Part shown: one piece after another, positions 1-5,557 of the stretch
How the letters are laid out: the number at the start of each line of letters is the position of its first letter
Numbering within the stretch: position 1 is the first letter of the stretch
Assembly: GCA_021162325.1 (NCBI GenBank)
Contig: JAGGYV010000087.1
Span: forward strand, 1-10,674
Reading direction: 5' to 3'
Length of the DNA: 10,674 bases
Source of the DNA: Desulfobacteraceae bacterium
GTDB taxonomy: Bacteria > Desulfobacterota > Desulfobacteria > Desulfobacterales > Desulfosalsimonadaceae
Notes under the pieces: model-generated
Told to the model about the DNA's origin: nothing
The model's input: only the letters and a program-made list of their open reading frames with translations
Database searches by the model: none
Made by a program: the position numbers and the translations under genes

Positions 1-627
1 ACCGATCCCGGCCGTCCGGACCGGAAAGGATTTCTTTTGTCTGTAGGGGCCACTAAAGGCAGGAATTTGTTTGAGGGGATGATCCTTACGGCCAAATATT
101 TTTTTGATGCAGTGGGTGCGGACTATCATGGTGATTTAAAATACTGGCGGATTGAAAATTTTGGCGACATGAAAAAGCATAAGACCGTGATGGCAGACAT
201 TGAAAAAGAAGTGGACCGCCTGGAACCAATGCTCAAACGCAAAAAAATACTGTTCGCCTGTCGGGAAAATGCCACACGCAGCCAGATGGCAAAGGCCTTT
301 GCCCGCTACCATGCCGGCGGTGAAGTTGATGTATCCAGCGCAGGCAGTCTGCCTGCAAAAAATATTAACCCCGTCATGGAAGAGTCCATGCGCGAATCCG
401 GTATTGATGTGGCATTTGAAAAGCCGTGTTCCATTGATGATGCTGTGGCCAGGACCCGACCGGATATGATTATCACCATGGGATGTGGTGAAGCATGCCC
501 GTTTATTCCCGGTGTGGAATATGAAGACTGGGATCTGCCGGATCCGGCGGGAAAGCCCATTGCGTTTGTCAGAAATATTCGTGATGAAATTGAGAAGAGA
601 GTAAAAAATTTAATCGAAAAGCTGTGA
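1..627 (+). CDS. Flavodoxin-fold / ArsC arsenate reductase fusion protein (5' end missing)
   Basis: The reading frame is open from base 1 (beginning TDPGRPDRKGF) to the TGA at 625-627, so 208 residues are visible and the start lies off the window. The first ~70 residues match the C-terminal half of WrbA/NADPH-dependent FMN reductase-type flavoproteins: a strand followed by SVGATKG, then LTAKYFFDAVGADYHGDL. After a charged helical linker comes a complete ArsC/low-molecular-weight tyrosine phosphatase domain from about residue 81. It has the CX5R phosphate loop CRENATR (Cys87 of the visible protein, bases 259-261), the GC-x3-C pair in MGCGEACPF that would supply the resolving cysteines, and the catalytic-acid motif DLPDPAG. 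In this family arsenate (or another oxyanion) is reduced through a cysteine relay recharged by a dithiol donor. The attached flavodoxin domain could be an electron donor, which is inference. No stop or frame change separates the domains. Other ars genes are not visible. Cytoplasmic. Confidence 0.8.
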   Translation, partial: TDPGRPDRKGFLLSVGATKGRNLFEGMILTAKYFFDAVGADYHGDLKYWRIENFGDMKKHKTVMADIEKEVDRLEPMLKRKKILFACRENATRSQMAKAFARYHAGGEVDVSSAGSLPAKNINPVMEESMRESGIDVAFEKPCSIDDAVARTRPDMIITMGCGEACPFIPGVEYEDWDLPDPAGKPIAFVRNIRDEIEKRVKNLIEKL

Positions 628-644
628 TGGTTTTGTAAAAAGTT
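625..644 (+). repeat. Degenerate terminus of the 1374-1540 repeat family
   Basis: These 20 bases match the left end of the 167-bp element at 1374-1393 at 17 of 20 positions, all three differences being C to T. The match begins at the TGA stop codon of the flavodoxin-ArsC gene. A convincing right end is not present, only T-rich stretches at 643-662 and 726-746 that loosely resemble one. It is probably a decayed or solo end. Confidence 0.4.
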
Positions 645-649
645 TTTTA

Positions 650-665
650 TGGTGACGAATCACCA
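650..665. promoter_or_regulatory. Palindrome 1, TGGTGA-N4-TCACCA (possible operator)
   Basis: Perfect 6-bp arms flank CGAA. It is the upstream member of a pair sharing TGGTGACG-N2-TCACCA, lying 84 bp before palindrome 2, close to eight helical turns. No T-tract follows, so it does not look like a terminator. I do not recognise the regulator. Confidence 0.45.
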
Positions 666-732
666 CTGTATCGGCAAATAAACTTATTCATCATGTCAAT
701 AGTTTACGAATACGTTTATTGGGAAGCTTTTT

Positions 733-750
733 ATGGTGACGTGTCACCAT
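733..750. promoter_or_regulatory. Palindrome 2, ATGGTGAC-GT-GTCACCAT (possible operator)
   Basis: Perfect 8-bp arms around a 2-bp centre. A TATAAG sequence at 753-758 could be a -10 box; the matching -35 (TTTATG, 730-735) is poor. If that promoter is real, the palindrome fills its spacer, the position used by repressors and by activators that remodel the spacer. It sits about 100 bp before the TsaA-family start. Function is inferred from position and symmetry only. Confidence 0.5.
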
Positions 751-837
751 TATATAAGAAAATAACTTATCTATCATTTTAAAAAATTATGGATGAGTTA
801 TTTGGAAAATTTCACTTTTATTACGACCTTAAAAAAA

Positions 838-846
838 GGGAAGGGG
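838..846 (+). promoter_or_regulatory. Ribosome binding site fixing the TsaA-family start at 850
   Basis: GGGAAGGGG ends three bases before the ATG at 850. The in-frame ATG at 793 has only AT-rich sequence before it, and the 19 residues it would add are not part of the TsaA fold. Confidence 0.7.
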
Positions 847-849
847 CAT

Positions 850-1350
850 ATGCCGGAAAATATAAATTATAAACTCGAGTCAATAGGTATGATAAGAACA
901 CCCTATCAGAATAATGCACCGTATCAGCCGGTTGATGCAGATGGGGAAGAGTTTTATGCCATCATCGATCATAAGTATGTCGAAGGCCTGAGTGATCTTA
1001 AGAAATTTAATTATATTTATCTTATTTTTTATGCGGATCGTATAAGCCGTGAAGTGGAAATGATGGTCTCCCCTCCATGGGCGGATGGGAAAAAAGTAGG
1101 CATTTTTGCGAGCCGGTCTCCGGTTCGGCCCAATCCTCTTGGATTAAGCATTGTTCGCATTAAAAAGATTGTTGAAAATAAAATTTATACTTCGGGACTG
1201 GATGTGTTTGACAAGACGCCTTTACTTGATATTAAACCGTACATAAAAGATCTTGATAACAAAGACAATGCTAACTATGGGTGGGTTGCGGAAATGGATG
1301 ATATGGCGCATCTCAGTTTGCACATTAAGGGCATTCCTCATGACTATTGA
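850..1350 (+). CDS. trmO: TsaA/TrmO-family SAM-dependent methyltransferase (short form)
   Basis: From the ATG at 850 the protein has 166 residues and begins MPENINYKLESIGMIRTPY. The family signature GIFASRSPVRPNPLGLSIVR is clear, as is GLDVFDKTPLLDIKPY near the C-terminus. TsaA/UPF0066 proteins are unusual beta-barrel SAM-dependent methyltransferases; E. coli TrmO N6-methylates t6A37 in tRNA. E. coli TrmO is about 235 residues, and this is the shorter form common in archaea and anaerobic bacteria that lacks the C-terminal extension. Its substrate may therefore differ, and the gene symbol is a family-level assignment. A second ATG at 793 is in frame but lacks a ribosome binding site. Two palindromes lie upstream and a moeA paralogue follows beyond a 167-bp repeat. 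No signal peptide; cytoplasmic. Confidence 0.85.
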   Translation: MPENINYKLESIGMIRTPYQNNAPYQPVDADGEEFYAIIDHKYVEGLSDLKKFNYIYLIFYADRISREVEMMVSPPWADGKKVGIFASRSPVRPNPLGLSIVRIKKIVENKIYTSGLDVFDKTPLLDIKPYIKDLDNKDNANYGWVAEMDDMAHLSLHIKGIPHDY

Positions 1351-1373
1351 TCGGAAAGGTCGTCAATTAGACT

Positions 1374-1540
1374 TGATGGCTTCGTAAAAAGTCCAAATTC
1401 TTTGTTGCGCTACATCCTTCGTTTCTTCAAAGTACGCTAAGTACGAATCATCACTCAGGATTTGCGCGCCTCGCCAGTTTTATGCGATTGGTGGAGCTTT
1501 TTCCTTTGCCATCGAAATCTGACTTTTTACGAGCTTGTCA
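1374..1540. mobile_element. MITE-like inverted-repeat element, 167 bp, non-coding
   Basis: The ends are imperfect inverted repeats: 1374-1393 and the complement of 1521-1540 agree at 15 of 20 positions, including an uninterrupted 12-bp TCGTAAAAAGTC and the outer TGA. Inside, nested short complements line up in order: GCGC 1407-1410 with 1464-1467, ATCCT 1414-1418 with 1457-1461, TTCGT 1418-1422 with ACGAA 1443-1447. The whole element could thus fold as one long hairpin. It has no useful reading frame. I recall similar repeats as abundant in Desulfobacterales intergenic regions, which needs a search to confirm. It separates the TsaA-family gene from moeA. No target-site duplication is obvious. 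Confidence 0.7.
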
Positions 1541-1571
1541 GACTTTATAATAAATTAATTCAGGATCGGCT

Positions 1572-2825
1572 ATGCCCCGCAACGATATCGGATTTGATGA
1601 AGCCATACGGCTGACGATGCTTCATTCTACAGCCATCGGAACAGAGATTCTATCTGTACTCAAGGCGGCAGGAAGCGTGGCGGCACGGGATATTTTAGCC
1701 GTGGTTGATTCCCCGTCCGTTGACGCATCGCTCAAGGATGGGTATGCCGTGATATCAAGAGATGTCGCGAATGCATCGATTGAGAAGCCGGTCAGATTGT
1801 CAATGGTTGACACTGTGGCTGCAGGAGGTACTTCCGGGCAGCATCTAAATCCGGGCGAAACAATTCGTATTTTGACCGGAGCCCCCTTACCGAATGGGGC
1901 ACAGGCTGTTTTAATGGAAGAATTTACATCCCGTGTCGGCGATGTTATTTATGCCCATGCAGATGCCAGGCCCGGTAGAAATGTACTGGAAAAAGGCGCA
2001 GATGTGGGGATCGGTCAGGTGTTGGTAAAGTCTGGGGATGTCATGACCCCGCAGCGTATCGGATTGATGATTGCCGGGGGTGTTTCCGACGTTGAGGTGT
2101 ATAAAAGACCTAAAATTGGTCTGCTGGCAACCGGTAGCGAAGTTATTCTGCCGGGTCATGCTATGTCGCCGGGTAAGGTCTATGCGAGTAATGTCGGGCT
2201 TCAGTCCGCCTGGCTGACCCTGCTGGGCTTTGATGTTCGGGTTTTGTCGGAAATCGATTCTGTTGAGCGGATTTCAGCCGCAATTGTGGATTTGAGTAAA
2301 ATATGTGATGTGATCATTACTTCCGGCGGCGCATGGAAGGGCGATCGGGATTTGGTCGCAACGGTGATTGATGGCCTGGGGGGTAAAATGGTATTTCACC
2401 GCGTGCGTCTCGGGCCCGGAAAAGCATCGGGAATGGCGTTTATAAAAAATAAAAAGATTTTTTGTCTCTCGGGGGGCCCTTCGTCAAACATGTTCGGATT
2501 TGTCATGATTGTGCTTCCGGCATTATTTAAAATGTCAGGAACTGACCGGGGTCCGTGTTTATTTTTGAAGGGCATACTTGAAAAAGATATTACCGGCCAG
2601 GCAAACTGGACCAATCTGGTTCAGTGTGATATCACAAAAACCGGGTTGGACGATAAGCATGGATTGGATATTTTACTTTGCCCCCGGAAACTGAAAAGCC
2701 GCCTGCGTGCCATGGCGACCAGCCACGCGATTGTTGTGATTCCGGAAGGCGTGGAAAAATTTAAAGCAGGAGATACGGTGTCCTTTATCTGTCTGGATTG
2801 TGATTTGTTTGCGTATCGCGGTTGA
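1572..2825 (+). CDS. moeA: MoeA-family molybdopterin molybdotransferase (divergent)
   Basis: The 417-residue protein has the MoeA architecture and usual length. MoeA inserts molybdate (or tungstate in some paralogues) into adenylylated molybdopterin, the last step of Moco synthesis. Visible motifs are VDASLKDGYAV (48-60; consensus FDNSAMDGYAV), AGGTSGQHLNPGETIRILTG (84-103), GAPLPNGAQAVLMEE (103-117), ARPGRNVLEKGADV (132-145), RPKIGLLATGSEV (179-191), the MoCF motif IITSGGAWKGDRD (248-260), and GPGKASGMAF (281-290). The usual LPGNP motif reads LSGGPSSN (299-306), and the C-terminal domain is poorly conserved. That suggests a specialised paralogue rather than the housekeeping MoeA, which is inference. 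The start at 1572 follows AGGA at 1562-1565 with a 6-base spacer. Any promoter would lie within or beside the preceding repeat. No other Moco gene is in view. Confidence 0.85.
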   Translation: MPRNDIGFDEAIRLTMLHSTAIGTEILSVLKAAGSVAARDILAVVDSPSVDASLKDGYAVISRDVANASIEKPVRLSMVDTVAAGGTSGQHLNPGETIRILTGAPLPNGAQAVLMEEFTSRVGDVIYAHADARPGRNVLEKGADVGIGQVLVKSGDVMTPQRIGLMIAGGVSDVEVYKRPKIGLLATGSEVILPGHAMSPGKVYASNVGLQSAWLTLLGFDVRVLSEIDSVERISAAIVDLSKICDVIITSGGAWKGDRDLVATVIDGLGGKMVFHRVRLGPGKASGMAFIKNKKIFCLSGGPSSNMFGFVMIVLPALFKMSGTDRGPCLFLKGILEKDITGQANWTNLVQCDITKTGLDDKHGLDILLCPRKLKSRLRAMATSHAIVVIPEGVEKFKAGDTVSFICLDCDLFAYRG

Positions 2826-2872
2826 AACGTCTGTATTAATTTGCCGCATTTGCAGCACTGAGGTTTTGAATA

Positions 2873-2890
2873 ATGACATAGAGATGTCAT
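2873..2890. promoter_or_regulatory. Palindrome ATGACAT-AGAG-ATGTCAT before the helicase gene
   Basis: Perfect 7-bp arms with a 4-bp centre, 20 bases before the helicase ATG. There is no T-tract and little GC, so a terminator is unlikely. It could be an operator or a hairpin in the leader. I could not place a convincing promoter in the 85-bp gap. Confidence 0.4.
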
Positions 2891-2910
2891 CAATTAAAGG
2901 GTGTATATAA

Positions 2911-4779
2911 ATGGAATACAGAAATACCCGCATGGATTTGTCACCAGAACAGAAAGAAGCGGTTGAATATATCGGTCCGGCACTGGTTGTCGCCGGCGCA
3001 GGATCTGGAAAAACAAGGACACTGACAGCTAAAATTGCCTTTTTGATTGATAATGGCTATTCTCCGGAAAGTATTTTGGCGATTACGTTTACAAATAAAG
3101 CGGCAGGCGAGATGAAATCACGCCTTGTTGATTTAACCGGGCTGAGCATCGAACGCTTTCCATGGGTCAGGACATACCATTCCGCCTGTTTTAAGATTTT
3201 AAAGCAACACTGCCATGTCCTCGGGTATCAGCCCCCGCTCCAGATTTATTCTGAGTATCAGCAGCAGAAAATAGTGAAAGAAATTCTGGTCAAACTCAAT
3301 ATTGATAAAAAATATTTGTATGCAATACGATCGCATCTTTCCAAAGCAAAAAATTCCGGCGATCCCGGTTCCTACTTTGATGCACAGAAGCGGATGGCAT
3401 ATGTCAATCTTCCGGAAATTTATAAAATGTACGAAAAAGAGCTGTTTTCAAAAAATGCAGTGGACTTTGATAATATTCTGCTGATGACCCGGAATCTCCT
3501 GCGGGACCATCCTGACGTTCAACGTCAGTACCAGACATTGTTTTCGTATCTTTTAGTCGATGAGTATCAGGACTCCAATAATCTTCAGGAAGAGTTAACC
3601 GGTCTTCTGCTTGGAAACGGAAATCTGTTTTGTGTGGGCGATGACTGGCAGGCGATTTACGGATTTCGGGGCAGCAATGTAGAACATTTTATTCAGTTTG
3701 ATAAAAAATATGAGGGGGCCAGAATCTTTCGGCTGGAACAGAATTATCGTTCCTCCGAAGAGATTGTTCAGGCTGCCAATGAATTGATTCGTTTTAATAA
3801 AAATCGCGTTGACAAGGATTGTTATTCAAAAAAAAATGGCGGTCTCATAGAAGTGCATGATTTTTATAGTGACGATGAAGAGGCTGGCTGGGTGGCCCGG
3901 AAAATTAAATGGTTAAATAGCGATGGGATCAGATATGAGGATATGGCTATTTTGTACCGCACCAAGTTTTGCTCTTTAAGCTTTGAAAAGGCGTGTCGAT
4001 CGGCAGGGATTCCCTATAAAATGCTCGGTGCCAAGGGCTTTTTTGAACGCAAGGAGATTATGGATATCAACTGCTATCTGACTGCGGTAGTATTTGAAAA
4101 AGATGATGTTTCTTTTGAAAGAATAATTAATATACCGAAACGCGGGATTGGTCCGGGAACGATAAAAAAAATTAATCAGATGCGATTCGGTGAAATGAGC
4201 CTGCAGGATGCAGCTCGTAAAGCGCTGGAGGAAAAAGTGCTTCCGGATAAAGTATACAAGGCGCTAAAAAGTTTGATGGCTTTGTTGGATGATATCAAAT
4301 CCATGCTCCCCGAAGCCGCTATCCGTGAGGTTTTGGAGCGTTCAGAGTATTTGGATTACCTGCGGAACTATTCCAAAAAAGGCAGTGATTTTACGTCACG
4401 GGAGGAAAACCTGGAGCAGTTGATATATTCTGCTTCACAGTGTCCCACCTTGCTGGATTACCTGGAAGATGCATCTCTGGTAAAAGAAGACAAGGAAGAA
4501 AATGATGATTCGGAAAACGGCGTTAGTCTATCAACCATGCATGCCAGTAAAGGGCTGGAATTTTATTCGGTGTTTGTCGTGGGGTGCGAGGAAAATCTGC
4601 TGCCGCATTGGAAATCAAAAGAAACGGAATCAGAAATCGCCGAAGAAAGGCGGTTGCTGTATGTAGCGATGACCCGGGCGGAGCAGTACCTGTATATTTC
4701 TTCGGCAGGTTACCGAAAAGGACAGTATAATCCCCCCAGCCGGTTTATTACAGAGATTTCGGAATCATCATATGTGTAG
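2911..4779 (+). CDS. UvrD/Rep/PcrA-type superfamily 1A DNA helicase
   Basis: The 622-residue protein carries all SF1A helicase motifs in order: Q motif LSPEQKEAV (10-18), Walker A GAGSGKT (29-35), Ia ITFTNKAAGEM (58-68), Walker B LLVDEYQD (214-221), III GDDWQAIYGFRGS (243-255), IV LEQNYRS (275-281), V STMHASKGLEF (541-551) and VI ERRLLYVAMTRA (579-590). The 2B-domain stretch NIPKRGIGPGTI (407-418) is also present. Such enzymes are ATP-driven 3'-5' translocases acting in repair, replication restart or displacement of proteins from DNA. At 622 residues it is shorter than UvrD (about 720) and ends just after motif VI, so it lacks the UvrD/PcrA C-terminal tail that contacts partners such as RNA polymerase. 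UvrD, Rep and PcrA cannot be told apart here. AAAGGG at 2896-2901 is a spaced ribosome site for the ATG at 2911; the Met at 2932 has none. Confidence 0.9.
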   Translation: MEYRNTRMDLSPEQKEAVEYIGPALVVAGAGSGKTRTLTAKIAFLIDNGYSPESILAITFTNKAAGEMKSRLVDLTGLSIERFPWVRTYHSACFKILKQHCHVLGYQPPLQIYSEYQQQKIVKEILVKLNIDKKYLYAIRSHLSKAKNSGDPGSYFDAQKRMAYVNLPEIYKMYEKELFSKNAVDFDNILLMTRNLLRDHPDVQRQYQTLFSYLLVDEYQDSNNLQEELTGLLLGNGNLFCVGDDWQAIYGFRGSNVEHFIQFDKKYEGARIFRLEQNYRSSEEIVQAANELIRFNKNRVDKDCYSKKNGGLIEVHDFYSDDEEAGWVARKIKWLNSDGIRYEDMAILYRTKFCSLSFEKACRSAGIPYKMLGAKGFFERKEIMDINCYLTAVVFEKDDVSFERIINIPKRGIGPGTIKKINQMRFGEMSLQDAARKALEEKVLPDKVYKALKSLMALLDDIKSMLPEAAIREVLERSEYLDYLRNYSKKGSDFTSREENLEQLIYSASQCPTLLDYLEDASLVKEDKEENDDSENGVSLSTMHASKGLEFYSVFVVGCEENLLPHWKSKETESEIAEERRLLYVAMTRAEQYLYISSAGYRKGQYNPPSRFITEISESSYV

Positions 4780-4790
4780 TGACTATTGAT

Positions 4791-4899
4791 ACTCGGGTTG
4801 GTTAGACTGAAGGGCTGTCTGAATAAATTATTTTTAAAAAAACAGCTTATTCCGTTTGCCCTATTTACCTTCAGTCTACAGCCTATCTTCCTGAGCAGT
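4791..4899 (+). repeat. Structured intergenic repeat, copy A
   Basis: A nested hairpin: outer CTCGGG (4792-4797) with CCTGAG (4890-4895, one G-T pair), a perfect 11-bp stem TAGACTGAAGG (4803-4813) with CCTTCAGTCTA (4868-4878), and an apical AT-rich hairpin starting GAATAA (4821) and ending TTATTC (4848). Its 76-bp core is about 89% identical to copy B at 7825-7899. It lies between the convergent helicase and minus-strand genes, where it could stop transcription, but no T-tract follows the stem on the plus strand. Confidence 0.75.
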
Positions 4900-4904
4900 T
4901 ACAG

Positions 4905-5315
4905 TTATTGTCTATTTTTTGTTATGGTTCTGAGCTTTTGTTCAAGTTCTTCATGAAGCTTTTTTTTCTTTTCCGCCTGCTCTGATTGAATGGCTTTAAT
5001 TTTATTGATTTGCGCTTCTCTTGATTTTTTGAATTGATCCAGTTCGGATTGCAGGTTGCTGGTTTCCGGCTGATTGGGTATTTCTTCAATTTTTATGTGG
5101 GCTTTGATAAAAAAACGGGTTTCACCCGGTTTTTCCAGTGCTTCGATGATCTGCATGCCGCTTAACTTAAGACACAAACGGTTTCCTTCCTCTAAAGAGA
5201 TCGAAAGGATTTCGCAGATATTCTCGATGGTCGGCGGTCCTGCATGCTTATGTTCATGGATTCGGATGGCCGCGACCACGAGATGTGCCAATGTGTATAG
5301 ATTGTTTTTTTTCAT
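4905..5315 (-). CDS. Small protein of unknown function: probable winged-helix N-terminus plus coiled coil
   Basis: This 136-residue protein is not one I can name. Residues ~1-75 (LYTLAHLVVAAIRIHEHK, then TIENICEILSISLEEGNRLC, then LSGMQIIEALEKPGETRFFI) have the helix-helix-helix-hairpin pattern of a winged-helix domain. Residues ~85-130 are highly charged, with heptad-like L/I spacing and many K, E and Q, consistent with a coiled coil. The design suggests a DNA-binding or scaffolding protein that dimerises; function is unknown. It starts at the ATG complementary to 5313-5315, with AAGG about 11 bases upstream. It is convergent with the helicase gene and divergent from eno, sharing a 242-bp upstream region. 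It has no signal peptide or membrane segment. Confidence 0.75.
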   Translation of the reverse strand: MKKNNLYTLAHLVVAAIRIHEHKHAGPPTIENICEILSISLEEGNRLCLKLSGMQIIEALEKPGETRFFIKAHIKIEEIPNQPETSNLQSELDQFKKSREAQINKIKAIQSEQAEKKKKLHEELEQKLRTITKNRQ

Positions 5316-5411
5316 TAATATGAAAGCCTTGTTGAAAAATCAGCGTTGGTTATGGTATTAAAATAGTAAACGGATAATTGTCAGTACATAAATTTTGTTC
5401 ATTGCTTGTCA

Positions 5412-5464
5412 GCGATAACTTGACATTCAATCTCATTAATTAATGGGCGATACCTTGACACTCA
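5412..5464 (+). repeat. Two 18-bp direct repeats, period 35 bp, upstream of eno
   Basis: GCGATAACTTGACATTCA (5412-5429) and GCGATACCTTGACACTCA (5447-5464) match at 16 of 18 positions. Each contains TTGACA; the downstream one serves as the -35 box of the eno promoter. They could be tandem binding sites for a regulator, or a duplicated promoter whose upstream -10 is lost (nothing like TATAAT lies 16-18 bases after the first TTGACA). Confidence 0.6.
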
Positions 5465-5483
5465 TTTATAATAATCGTATCAT
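5455..5483 (+). promoter_or_regulatory. Sigma70-type promoter for eno
   Basis: A consensus -35 TTGACA (5455-5460), a 17-bp spacer and a -10 of TATCAT (5478-5483, five of six consensus bases). Transcription would begin near 5490, leaving a leader of roughly 65 bases. The rest of the 5316-5557 gap is AT-rich. I found no convincing promoter for the divergent minus-strand gene and no riboswitch or RNA gene. Confidence 0.65.
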
Positions 5484-5557
5484 CCGGTAAATTTTTGTCA
5501 AGATGATCAAATCCAGGCCATCAACAATTCAATAACATATAATATGCGGAGGAAATA

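Larger units (their letters stand above)
641..778 (+). repeat. Imperfect direct duplication containing two palindromes
   Basis: Bases from 641 and from 725 align with an offset of 84: both run AG(T/C)TTTTTATGGTGACG, two variable bases, TCACCA, then an AT-rich stretch ending ACTTAT..ATCAT. The similarity covers about 50 bp per copy, strongest at the palindrome. This fills most of the gap between the ArsC fusion and the TsaA-family gene. No reading frame of its own is evident. Confidence 0.6.

Noticed and set aside
1..627. Possible frameshift or lost stop between a flavodoxin gene and arsC
   Set aside because: The frame is continuous through a plausible helical linker with both flanking domains in register; nothing in the sequence indicates an error, though upstream sequence is needed.
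793..849. Upstream in-frame ATG extending the TsaA-family protein by 19 residues
   Set aside because: It has no ribosome binding site and the added residues are outside the family fold; GGGAAGGGG directly before ATG 850 is much better.
628..849. CRISPR array or tRNA in the repeat-bearing gap
   Set aside because: There are only two repeat copies with related, not unique, sequence between them, and no cloverleaf or cas gene is visible.
1341..4790. Exact 11-mer TGACTATTGAT at 1341-1351 and 4780-4790
   Set aside because: Matches of this length are expected by chance in a 10-kb window, and the contexts differ.
4803..4878. Copy A as a classical Rho-independent terminator
   Set aside because: The long stem is not followed by a T-tract on either strand's expected side, so it is recorded as a structured repeat with termination only as a possibility.
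5420..5448. Second promoter from the upstream TTGACA before eno
   Set aside because: No TATAAT-like hexamer lies 16-18 bases downstream; the bases there read near ATGGGC.
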